From: Russula earlei
Lineage: Eukaryota; Basidiomycota; Agaricomycetes; Russulales; Russulaceae
Assembly (NCBI GenBank): GCA_025769875.1
Contig: JAGFNK010000206.1
Span: forward strand, 1-64,000
Direction: 5' to 3'
Length of the DNA stretch: 64,000 nucleotides
The notes beneath the pieces were generated by a model, which did no database searches, was not told the origin of the DNA, and saw only the letters and a list, made by a program, of their open reading frames with translations. Positions 1-10,916 of the stretch are shown piece after piece. Position 1 is the stretch's first letter, and the number at the start of each line of letters is the position of its first letter. Made by a program: the position numbers and the translations under genes.

Positions 1-347
1 TATTTACCTAATAAAAATGATACTACAACGCGTAATCAGCTACTGATAAGATCGTGAGATAGTAAGTACTTACTTCAGTTTCTGTGAGACGAAACTGAAG
101 TATCTACTGTATGTACGATGCTCTTAAGTATCTGAGAGTGTCCCTAATTATTTTGTCTATAGTAACTATCAAATTGTTTTCACGATCGCTATGTGCTAGC
201 TACCGATTGTCTTAGATCATACTATCAATTTTGTTATCGTACGCGTTTCATCAATTGAGCTGAAACGCTTATGTGGTCCGGGCCTGTGGGCCGCCCGGGA
301 CAGTTTAGGCCGACGCGTCAACGCTTCGGCTACTCTTTATCTCAACA
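1..347 (-). repeat. 3' LTR of the copia element (partial)
   Basis: Matches 4747-5092 almost base for base. Its inner end is ..CTCAACA at 341-347, i.e. TGTTGAG on the element strand. It contains a 12-bp inverted repeat (71-82 and 91-102, loop of 8) that could form a hairpin in the transcript. The part corresponding to 4657-4746 lies left of base 1. Confidence 0.95.
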
Positions 348-354
348 TCCCCCC
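348..354 (-). other. Polypurine tract of the copia element
   Basis: On the element strand the sequence is GGGGGGA directly before the 3' LTR start. This is the normal position and composition of a plus-strand DNA primer site for LTR elements. Confidence 0.7.
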
Positions 355-439
355 GTGATCTAGACAGTCAGTAGATTAGATCAGATGAGACCTAATCCAG
401 TGATGAAAGTCTGAAGCAACACATGAGCGTGCGGCTTGG

Positions 440-3400
440 TTAGAGACCATCAGCAAGCATCTCTGCTGTGGGCGTTCTGACTAGATCAATTAGTCCGTCC
501 TCGATGTACTGTCTGATTGCGTGATGCTTTATGGGGATATGTTTTGATCTTCTTCCGGTGACAGGATTGAGCGCAAGATCTATGGCGCCTTTGTTATCAC
601 CATGGAGCAGAATCGGATCAGTGATATCGTAGCCGATTTCGGAGAAGAAGCTCCGATACCACGCGGCTTGATTAGCTGCGTCGGCTAGGGCCATATACTC
701 GGCTTGAGTGGTGCTCTGGGCGATGGTCTTCTGTTTACCGAGGACCAGGAAATCGCAGCTCCAGATAGCAAGAATACATAGCCCGAAGTGGAGTGAAAGT
801 CATCTGCGTCATCTCCGAGACTAGAATCAGAGTATCCGTGCAGTCCGACGCCTTGCGCGCCATCGTAATGTAGCTTTAGTTGGGCTGTGCTGTTAAGATA
901 AGATAGCACATATTTTGCAAGGCGTAGGTGCTGTGCTGACGGATTGCTGGAATACTGTGCAAGACGCGAGACTGCAAAAGAGATGTCTGGACGCGTTCCG
1001 ATTTGCACATACAGGAGGCTGCCAATTATTCTCTGGTAGTACTTTATTTCCGAAGGCGTTGCCTGTCCAGTATGCTTAACCAGATGTATTTCCGCGCCGG
1101 ACGGAAGTGGGGTGCGGACCGGATTGGAATCCGCCATCCCGAAGCGATTAACGATCTCCGAGATGTACCTAGATTGGTCAATGTCTAACACTTTAGCTGA
1201 GCGATCGCGCGTTACGCGGATCCCAAGATAGGACTCGATCTCGCCTAGATCAGTCATCTCATAGCATGTAGACAGTGATTGTTTGATGCCAGTGATCTGC
1301 GCGCGCGAGTCGCTTAAGATTGTGATATCATCGACATAGAGGATGATAATGATAGTGGATCCCCCCGCGTCTTGGCGATGATAGACGCCAGCATCAGAAT
1401 GCGTGCGCGTGAAGCCGAGCTCAATGAGAACCCCATGAAACTGCAGGTTCCATGCGTGCGAAGCTTGTTTGAGACCGTAGATCGCCTTCTTTAGGCGGCA
1501 AACTTGGTGTGATGTCTCCGGAACAGTGAATCCTTGTGGTTGCTCCATGTAAATCTCTTCGTCCAGTAGCCCGTTCAGGAACGCTGACTTGACGTCCATC
1601 TGGTGGATCTCCCAATCCTCTAGCGCGGCCAACGCTAACAAGAGTCGCAAAGACTCAAATCTTGCTACTGGAGAGAAAGTGTCACTGTAATCAAGTCCTT
1701 CAATTTGTGTAAACCCCTTGGCTACAACGCGCGCGCGAAATCGGCCATCCGATTTGCGTGCAAATACCCATCTTGATTTCACGGCCTTACGGCCCGGTGG
1801 TAGATCAACTAGATCCCAGGTACCATTTCTGGCAAGCGCGTCTATCTCATACTGACATGCGGCTTTCCATTCATCGGCTGAGTCCGATTCCATCGCTTCC
1901 CAATAAGATACAGGATTTAGCGCCTCGGCTGTCGCTAACAGGGCCATATGCAATACGCGCCCTCTCCGAGCTGGACGTTCCGCGTTGTCCTCACCGAAAT
2001 ATCTTGGGTTCGGACGCAGGTTAGCTCTGAGTCTACGAGGCGAGGGTGGACGCGTCATAAAGGCGGGTCGCGGAAGTGCTGGAGGGGTCGGGATAGGAAT
2101 GCGGGACGGGGGAGTATGGTACACTGAAACATTCTGAGGTGTTGCCGCAAGATTTGCAGGAGTTTCTGGAGGCGCGTGGCCATCCGGTTGGTGAGGGACA
2201 GGTTCTGGGAGGGAAAATGTAATAGGTCCGGCAGGGACCAGGGGTAGCATGGGCAAGGCGGACGGTCCACCGCTTGCCTTTGCTGGGAAGAACGCTTCGT
2301 CGAATGTTACATCACGCGAAAGTACTATTTTCCGAGTGGCTGGATTCCATAGGCGGTAGCCTTTAGATCCTGATTCATAGCCGATGAATGTCATTTCGAT
2401 CACCTTGGGATCGAGCTTCTTCCGCTTAGCGTCAGGGACATGTACATATGCCCTGCATCCGAAAACTCGGAAGTAAGAGACGTCCGGGATGTGTCCGGAG
2501 TCCCACAATTCATGAGGGGTGCGCCAACCGAGAACGCGAGTGGGCGTGCGATTGTGAATGTGAACTGCAGCATCAGTAGCCAGTTCCCAAAACCCGAGAG
2601 TAAGACCGGCGCTGTGTATCATGGCGCGCATCTTGTCTTCCAGGGTCCGGTTCCATCGCTCCGCTAATCCGTTCTGTTGTGGGGAACCCGGCATCGTTAA
2701 TTTGTGCTCGATCCCCTTCTGTGTTAGTACCGATCTAAGGGCGCCCGACATGTATTCTCCACCGCGATCCGAGTGCAAAGCCTTAACTGTCTCGCTCGTT
2801 TGATTTTCAGCCCAAGCCATATATTTCTTGAAGGCATCTGCACACTGATCTTTTGTTTTGAGAAAGTACACTACTCCAAAGCGGGAGTAGTCGTCGATAA
2901 ATGTCGCAAAGTAACTTGCGCCCCGGATAGACCGGACTTGCATCGGACCGGCTAGATCGCTGTGTACGATTTGCAATCTCCGTTCCGAGCGTTTAGAGGA
3001 ACCCGAGAAAGGAAGTCTCGGCTGCTTGCCGAGTTGACACCCTGGGCAAGGGGCGAGATCCTTGTCGGTTGAGCTAAGCGAAATTCCATTAACGGAATCG
3101 CTGTAACGTATGAGTGCGTTCCGGGACATATGTCCCATCCGCTGATGCCAGATGTCGAGTGATAGCGCACCACTCTGCGCGTGTAGGGACGGAATGGATA
3201 GGTCAAACCAGAATAGATTATTCTCCATGTACCCTTGCGCGATCTTCCGATCTTTGATGTGGATCTGGAAGCCATCTTTAGTGAATGTTATTTGACCCCC
3301 CTTCCGGAGTAGCGCTGACACTGAGAAGTACCGCGCGTCGGCTTCCGGAACATGCATAACATCTGAAAGGGTCAATTGAACATCCCCAGTTCCTCCTGAC

Positions 3401-4407
3401 GGCCTGACGGAAACCGATCCAGTCCCAATCTGTGAGATGACAGCATGACCTCCAAGACTAACAGATCCGGACGCTGGAGCCCAAGAAATGAAGTCGGAGC
3501 GGAACGGCGTAATATGATGAGTCGCTCCGGAATCAACCATCCAACAGGATCGGGCTGTCGCGTAGAGAGAAACACGTATTTCATTATCATCATCCGATAC
3601 TTCGGTAATAGTGGCAGTAGTCTCCACTATGTGCGCGTTGACTTTGGACGTCTGAGCGCCTCCTGCAGCCCCCTGTCTTTTCTTCGCCTTCTCCTCCTCA
3701 TCCTTCTTTTTCTTCCTGCACTCCGGTGACTTGTGTCCGAGTTTCTGACAATAGTAACACTTTATTTTGGACTTGTCTTTGTCCTTCTTTACTGGAGCAA
3801 CTTTATTGAGGGACGTGGAGGGGCCGGCCCGGCGACCTTCCTCATTGAGGATCCGTTCCTGGATCGTTTGCGGGGAAAGATCTTTTGGAGCGCCAGCCGC
3901 GAGAATAGTCGAGGTGACAGCCAAGTAAGCGTCTGGTAATGCTTTGATCAGAATGAAGCTAAATTGAAGATCAGAAATCTTCATATCATTGTTTTGGAGA
4001 GTGTTCCGCGCGTCATTAAGTTTCTGTAATTGTGGAAGCATTGGGGTAGTGTCGTCTAGGGCCGTTCCTGTCAGGGAGACCCAGCTATTGAAGGCGGCCA
4101 TAGACCCCACGCCTCCATACGCGCGCTTTAGTTCCTCCCATTTGTCTTTGCACGATTTGAACTTAGTATCATCGGAAACTGCCAGCAAGATGTCTTTCTG
4201 CACATAGACCTCAAAGACTCCAAGGAGGACCTGCTCCTCCGAGTCCCAAGCTGTGTCCGGAGGGGACGGCGGGGAATCCGTGATATGATGCCTAAATCCG
4301 TTCATTCGGCAAACTGCGAGTACCCGTGAAGACCAAGTGGACCAATTAGACCCATCGAAGATCTCCATTGTGACTCCGGGCGGGAACGTAAAAATTGAGG
4401 GTGCCAT
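440..4407 (-). CDS. Ty1/copia Gag-Pol polyprotein with one frame break in RNase H
   Basis: The main frame runs 4407 to 685 (1240 codons); the remaining RNase H lies in another frame, ending at 440. Visible in order: a copia-type gag region (residues ~1-200), a CX2CX4HX4C zinc knuckle (~217-230, CYYCQKLGHKSPEC), an aspartic protease core DSG (~292), a GAG-preintegrase HxRxGH motif (~420), an rve integrase core with acidic residues, then RT including the YVDD box (~1054). RNase H starts at the end of the long frame and continues after a frame change near 735-745. Because the LTRs are nearly identical, the break is recent, an assembly error, or conceivably a frameshift site. No separate gag stop is seen, so this is a single-ORF copia. 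Function is retrotransposition through an RNA intermediate; activity cannot be judged. Confidence 0.93.
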
Positions 4408-4644
4408 GTGATTCGATTAGGTAAACGAGGTGATAAAACCAATCTGGGCAAGTGGAGCAAATACGCGTGCCAGATGTTAGAAATCCGATCAGTACCCCTG
4501 ACGCGTGGGTCAAAACTTCGATCCAAGTACCAGAAGTGTGGGGTGTCGTTCTGATGAACAGTGGCTCGTGAAGGAGAGAGAATGTGTCGATAGACTGTGT
4601 GAGCTTGTGTGTGGATTTCTGTCTTGGGAATTTAGTAGTGGGCA

Positions 4645-4656
4645 GGGCCCATAACC
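4645..4656 (-). other. Primer binding site matching a tRNA-iMet half
   Basis: Directly inside the 5' LTR the element strand reads GGTTATGGGCCC. Its complement GGGCCCATAACC equals the anticodon arm of initiator methionine tRNA (CAT anticodon), not a tRNA 3' CCA end. Drosophila copia is known to prime from a 5' half of initiator tRNA in this way, so the same half-tRNA priming is inferred here. Confidence 0.8.
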
Positions 4657-5092
4657 TGTTGAATCGCGCAGTGATAAAGTAGATTAGATCGTAATAGATC
4701 TAATAAAAATGATATTCAGTTTCTGTGAGACGAAACTATTGTGTCATATTTACCTAATAAAAATGATACTACAACGCGTAATCAGCTACTGATAAGATCG
4801 TGAGATAGTAAGTACTTACTTCAGTTTCTGTGAGACGAAACTGAAGTATCTACTGTATGTACGACGCTCTTAAGTATCTGAGAGTGTCCCTAATTATTTT
4901 GTCTATAGTAACTATCAAATTGTTTTCACGATCGCTATGTGCTAGCTACCGATTGTCTTAGATCATACTATCAATTTTGTTATCGTACGCGTTTCATCAA
5001 TTGAGCTGAAACGCTTATGTGGTCCGGGCCTGTGGGCCGCCCGGACAGTTTAGGCCGACGCGTCAACGCTTCGGCTACTCTTTATCTCAACA
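4657..5092 (-). repeat. 5' LTR of the copia element (complete, 436 bp)
   Basis: Starts TGTTGA at 4657 and ends TCAACA at 5092 on the + strand. It should carry the element promoter, reading leftwards. It contains the same 12-bp hairpin as the other LTR (4817-4828 and 4837-4848) and a partial duplicate of that block at about 4703-4736. It ends 174 bp before the ATG of NLR1. Confidence 0.9.
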
Positions 5093-5266
5093 CATCAATG
5101 CGTGGATCAAGCCACTGATCCCCTGTATCGGCGCGTACCTGTGACAACTACACAACTCTCACGCTTGAACTCTGAGTACCGCACGTGACGGTGACAAGCA
5201 AGGCTCTGGTGGATATCATATCTGGGGACTGCTTGGCTTATTCTGTTATGGTCCCTCGTACCATCC

Positions 5267-8200
5267 ATGACGTCCTATCCGCCCTCCACCGCTATCTCCA
5301 CATCGCCCTCCTACATTCAATCCGTTTTCAATTCTGCCCTGGATATCTACAAAGAACAGACTGGACATGACCTCGTATTGAATCCATTATTGCACCACCT
5401 TCAATCCTGCCATTCTATTAATGACATACTCTCCGTACTTCGAGAGCAAATTCCTATATCCAGTCCATCCCAGAGTAGAGATGAAAGATTCTCAAATTGG
5501 CTCATCCCAATTGTGAACGTCCTCTTTGCCTTTTCTGCCTCCCTCGGTGAGGGTATCAGCCTCGTGACTAATTTGTCGCCTCCTCTTTGAGACCCCTTTT
5601 GATATCCATTCTCAGGTCTTCCCACCTTCCAAAGTCATCTTTGCAGGAATTTGCGTCCTTTTTCTCGTGCGCGCCTTCATCCTTCCCTTGCGCGGTCCAT
5701 TCTCACACAACTATTTCAGGCAGTGAAGGATGCGAGAGCGAGCCGAGATAATCTTGTCAACTTGTTCGACCGCATTGGATACTTCTTCCATCGGCTCGAG
5801 ATATATACCGGGGTTCCACCTACTCCTTCTATGACGGACTTAATCGTCGAGATTATGTTGGAGGTTCTAACGATTCTCGCGATTGCAACGAAGGAAACAA
5901 AACGCGGACGGTTTGGTGAGGCTTTTAATCTAGCATGGTTTTACCATTGTACTGACATCTATTCAGGAAGATATTTGAAGAACCTTATGGGTAACACGGA
6001 TATCGTGGATGCCCTGCAGAAATTGGACAGGTTGACCCAGGAAGAAGCCCATATGGCGTCTGTGGAGCTCCTGAAGGCCACACATGTCATCAAACTCAAA
6101 GTATCAGAAGCTGATGAAAAGGTGAAAGGTGTTGACGAAAGGGTACAAAAGATCAGTGCCGGCCTGGAAGACATTAGCAACAAGGTCCAAGCTACTGATG
6201 ACAGGGTGAAAGATGTAGGCAGAAACGTGGAGGACATGACTAACGAGATGCGTTGCATTAACGACACGATCCAAGGTGTTGATGACACATTAGACAAAGT
6301 CAACCGTTCGTCATCTTTTTTTAACACTCTACTCTCCACTCGGAAGGCTCAGACATCCTCATAGGTAATCGACTTCGAGACGATCTTCTACAATGGCTTT
6401 CGCCTCCAGATACATCCACTAACCACAATATTGCGAGCAAAGTTCGTCACAACGGTACCACCGAATGGTTCCTTCGAGGAAATGTCTACAATCAGTGGAA
6501 GTCCACTGGGTCTTTCCTGTGGATACACGGCAAAGGTGCGTTCTTGGTATTTTTTATCCGCTAATTCCTGATCGCATCTCCATTCCGTAGCGGGATCAGG
6601 GAAGAGCATTGTCTGGTTCGTCCTTCTTCGATGTGTTCGGGTCTATGAACCTCATGTGAAGTCAGTTCCTCAGTCATCCAAGATATCATGACATCTCACG
6701 AAGCTGGGAAGGTCTCAATTGCCTACTTTTACTTCGACTTCAGGGACGTGAATAAGCAAAAACTCCAAAACCTGCTGCCATCACTCCTTATCCAGCTGGC
6801 TGCTCAATCCGATCCCTGTTGTGATGTCCTCTCCAAACTTTATTATGCACACAATCGCGGAGTGAAGAAACCTAGCGACCTGGCCATGATAAAATGCTTC
6901 AAGGAAATGCTCACTCGCTATGCACAAATTCCTACTTACATTATCATGGACGCGCTCGATGAATGCCCCACCACAGGTATTCCATCTCCACGAGAAGAGG
7001 TACTTGATTTCGTGGATGAACTTGTTGGACTTCATCTCTCAAATCTCCGCATATGCGTTACAAGTCGACTTGAGCTCGATATCCAGGCTGTACTTGAAAC
7101 TTTAACTCCACACCCCATCTCTCTTCATGACGAAATTGGGCAAAAGCAGGATATTTCGAAGTATGTCGACTCTATTGTTCACTCAGACAGAAGAATGCGA
7201 AGATGGCGGGAGGAGGACAAGGATCTGGTGATCAGTTCATTATCAGAGAGAGCAGATGGAATGTAAGGGTGTTATCATCCTAGCTTGTGACTATGTTAAT
7301 GACGTGATCCAGGTTTCGATGGGTGTTCTGCCAGTTAGAAGTCCTTAGGAAATGTTTCCCATCAAGTCTCCGGCTTATCCTAGAGGAATTGCCCGACGGC
7401 CTGGATGAGACTTACGAGCACATACTGAAGAATATCAGAAGGGCAAACCAAGGGTATGCTCATCGACTTCTGCAATGTCTCGTAGCGGCTATCCGCCCAC
7501 TTCAAGTCAAGGAACTTGCGGAAGTCCTCGCATTTGACTTCAACGCTGAGGGGATCCCGAGACTAAATCCAGGTTGGCGCTGGGAGGACCAAGAAGAAGC
7601 AGTGATGTCGGCATGCTCAGGTCTGGTCGTCGTCGTCAAGGATGGGGATTCACGTATTGTTCAATTCTCGCACTTTTCGGTCAAAGAGTTTTTGATGTCT
7701 CAGCGCCTGGCGGAAAGGAGCAGAGACGTCGCGCGATATCACATTATGCTTGAAGATGCACATACGATTCTCGCTCAAGCATCCCTTGGTGTTCTCCTCC
7801 GACTGGATGGCCGCGTCGACCGTGACAGCATCCAGAGCTTTCCACTTGCTCAATACGCTGCTCGATACTGGGTAGAGCATGCCCGTTTTAAAAACGTGTC
7901 GTCACGCGTCAACGATGGGATGGAGCGTCTGTTCGATGCGGCTAAACCACATTTTTCCACCTGGCTCTGGATATATGATGAGGATTCTCGGAAGACCATG
8001 ACGACCAGGCGCCCCCAGAAGCCTAACGCTGTACCCCTATATTACGCCGCACGGCTCGGATTTCCTGACTTATCAGAATACCTCCTTACCAAGCGTCCAG
8101 AGCACGTATACGCCAGGGGCGGTCGCGAAGTCACCCCATTACACGCATCGATAAGAGCAGGAAAACCGGACATTTTTTTTATGCTGATCAGGTATTTCCC

Positions 8201-8845
8201 ACATCTGGATATTCGGGGGAAAATATGGCCAGACACTGTTGCATCGGGCATCGCGGATGGGACCCCTCGAGATTGGACAGTGGCTGCTCCGACACGGCGC
8301 TAATGTGAATGCCCGAGACGTCGACGGTTGGACGCCTTTGCATAATGCGGTGATGGATGGACGATTCGAGTTCGCTCAAATGCTACTTGAGCACCATGCG
8401 AATGTCAATGGCATGAACGACGAGTGCGAAACCCCCCTGTATGTGGCATCAAGTGGACACGTCGAAGTTGTGCGCCTATTGTTGGAGCATGGCGCGGATA
8501 TCAATGCGTGCGACCGTTTTGGCTGGACCCCGCTGCACGTGGCATCTGGTGGACATGCCCAAGTCGTGCGATCTTTATTGGAACATGGCGCAAATATCGA
8601 TGCGCGCGCCATTCACGGTGAGACACCCTTGCACTTGGCATCATATGGACAAACAGAGGTCGTTCGTGTATTACTGGAGTATGGCGCCGATGTCAGTGTG
8701 CGCGACCACTGATGACTCGACCGCTCTCGAAAGGGCGTCAATGGGTGGGTGGAAAGAAATCGTACAACTGTTGTCTCACTATGGAGACTCGGTTATTCCG
8801 GCCCACCCTACTCAACCGAGTACTACACAGTCGACTCTGTCATAA
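5267..8845 (+). CDS. NLR1: Goodbye-NACHT-ankyrin STAND protein, two frame breaks
   Basis: Exons by eye: 5267-5563, 5616-5666, 5720-5915, 5967-6305, 6365-6535, 6591-6615 (25 nt), 6666-7262, 7313-8845; all introns are GT-AG, 50-59 nt. Residues ~1-120 match the fungal Goodbye (STAND N-terminal) domain. A heptad-like coiled region follows (~185-295). A NACHT NTPase comes next, with Walker A AGSGKS (~352-357, across the 25-nt exon), Walker B IIMDALDEC (~450) and ICVTSR. Ankyrin repeats (~800-1068) form the C-terminus. Fungal NLRs of this build are thought to act in non-self recognition and programmed cell death; ligand unknown. Two breaks lie in the ankyrin part: a surplus base in the G run 8215-8219 and another near 8703-8708. 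Without them the summed exons are a multiple of three (1069 codons). As written the frame stops at 8301-8303. Pseudogene versus assembly error is open. Confidence 0.85.
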
Positions 8846-10916
8846 CCTATACCAGTAATATCTGTGGGTATATAGGATTTCCCATTCCTTAAACTTTGCC
8901 CCACTGGTATGACATGCGCCCCTAAACGGAAGTGGCACTAACGAAGACACGTGCAGACAAGTCAACGCAAACGTAGCTGAGAGACCTGGGGTAGTAACAA
9001 CGTGTGGAGATCCGCGATGCTCCTCGAAATCAGTGGAGTCCGCTTACAATGCCCCTGGACCTCTGATGGCCCCTGGCTATAGTCCCAATATTCTTGTTAT
9101 TCGGAAGTCCTGACCCCTCTTCAATTCAATGACGCACGTTCAGCTTATTTACCCAACGCGTGAGTACGCGTGGGTGCTCGCGGCGGTTTCGAGCAAGGTT
9201 GGACAAATGTGGCGTGGAGCAAACGCAAAAGAAAGCGACATAACATGATGACACAAATGCATGCGCGTGTGATTCCGCGGCCAGCTGGATGGCACACCTT
9301 ACAACTGTGCAAGTGCTAGGAAGCTCAGCATACGGATGAGCCTTAGAAAACCAAAATGGCAAGTACTTGCCAACACGATTAGGAGTGGGCCATTAGCACC
9401 AGTGTGCACAGATGACCTACATCTGGTAGGGGCCCATTGATAGGGAACTCGATCGGACTGCGTCCTTGTGATCAACGCTCAATCTTAGTATTAGAAGCCG
9501 ACCTGGACCGTTCTCACTGGGACGAACGTGGTACGGTGGAATGAGTTTGTCCTGTCAATTGATGCATCAATGTTGGTCTACTTTTGGCTTTCACATTTTC
9601 ACCCTCTGCTATCAGCTGCACTCCCAACACAAGATTGTGCTCCATGTTGCTTCCTCTGGTATTGCTGCACTCCTTCTCAAAGGTGGGCACACTGCACATT
9701 CCTGCTTCTGATGATGGCTTGGCTGATGAAGCATACCAGTGCAGTATGTCAAATAGCACCATCCCAACTGCGACTGGTGGGTATTCACCTGTGCACAAAT
9801 GACGGGAAATAGTGGCAGTGCTCACAGTCCATGAGGTAGCTGGCCACGCTTTGAGCGAAACTCCTCATTGGGATATGCAGATAATCGTTTCCAGGAAAAA
9901 GCTGTTCGTCTCAGACTGATGCAGACACATATCATTTGCACTCTTCAACTTGGGTCGCTGAAACCGTGACGCGCTAGCGGGTTTTGACGAGATGACATGT
10001 TGGTTCGTTATGGTCCGTTCATGGCACTCTTCAGAATAGGGGCACGTGCGCAGTAGGAAGACGCGACGATATTATGGCCACGTGATCCATAGAGACACGA
10101 CGGATGAACCAACACTGATTCACAGCAGATAAAACCTCCAAGGTTCAGTCGCGGTGGTGGCCCGGGCGAGAGTTTAACGTCGATGATGCCTTCGGTTGTC
10201 TCATAACTTGACTGAAGAAGTCACGATCCGCACATTCACCCGCTCCCCAAATCAGCGGCTCAGGTCGTGTCTACGAAAAGTTGGGCGAATTTTCTCTGGG
10301 GCCGTCCCGCACTTATGACCCGCGATGATTCCAGTGTGTCCTAGGCTCTCGACCGTCTGGCGAAGAGCGGATGTGGGTGGTGATGCGCTCTGCCTGAGGC
10401 GGCATCCGCACTTGGCTTCAGGACTTTGTCATGATGATCCGGAGGAATTCACAACCATCGACTCCGCACAATGCTGGCTCGGCGATCTTTCTAGAAAGGG
10501 TTGCCCGTGACCTCTAATCCAGAGCCACAGTTATGTGGGAAGTGCGTGATGGTTCTTGATCCATCTCGAAAGGGCCAGCAATGAACGTGCGCTTTGGTGC
10601 GCCGTATCACCTTGACGATCTTACCCCTCATCGCCACACATTCTATGCACCCCAGTTTGTCGAGAATCTACAAATACTATCGGCACCCATTCGTCAGTGG
10701 CTGGTCGTAACTCCCCAAACATAACCACGGTGATCTCATGCTCGCAGTTTCAATGTTCCGATTCAATGAAGCACGGCGCTGTTTCACATCATCTGTCAGT
10801 GCACACTGTAAGGAAGGCATTACGTTGAGGGTAAGAGCACAATACAATGCAAACTGCGACATGAATATTCGTAAACGTATTAAGGTAGCATTAGTGTGAG
10901 GGGTGGTGCTCGGTCC
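8846..10916. other. Gene-poor interval between NLR1 and the DUF6535 gene
   Basis: About 2 kb with no reading frame I can support. Short open frames near 9126-9362 and 9514-9825 have no recognisable family and no plausible intron structure. The only structured item is a degenerate dispersed repeat at about 9262-9345, also present near 40137-40250. It probably contains decayed transposon DNA. Confidence 0.6.
9262..9345 (+). repeat. Degenerate dispersed repeat, copy 1
   Basis: Shares with 40137-40250, in the same orientation, the blocks GCGCGTG..ATTC..GGCCAGC, CACC(C)TTA and AAGTGCTAGGAAGC followed by GCATACxGATGAGCCTT. About 34 of 41 bases agree in the best block (counted by eye). No coding content; family unknown. 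Confidence 0.55.

Larger units (their letters stand above)
1..5092 (-). mobile_element. Ty1/copia LTR retrotransposon, outer LTR cut by window edge
   Basis: Two direct repeats (1-347 and 4657-5092) flank a single Gag-Pol frame on the minus strand. The order gag, zinc knuckle, protease, integrase, reverse transcriptase, RNase H is the Ty1/copia order, since integrase precedes RT. The LTRs begin TGTTGA and end TCAACA, a short terminal inverted repeat typical of LTRs. Over the ~346 bp visible in both LTRs I count one substitution (118 vs 4864) and one indel (G run near 299), so insertion is recent. A primer binding site and a polypurine tract sit where expected. The other target-site flank lies outside the window; the flank on this side begins CATCA (5093). 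The left ~89 bp of the outer LTR are missing only because the window starts inside it. Confidence 0.95.

Noticed and set aside
5185..5370. Alternative start of NLR1 in another frame
   Set aside because: The Goodbye domain is read from the ATG at 5267; the earlier frame has no homology.
9514..9825. Overlapping open frames on both strands near 9.5-9.8 kb
   Set aside because: No recognisable transposase or other domain; probably decayed repeat DNA.
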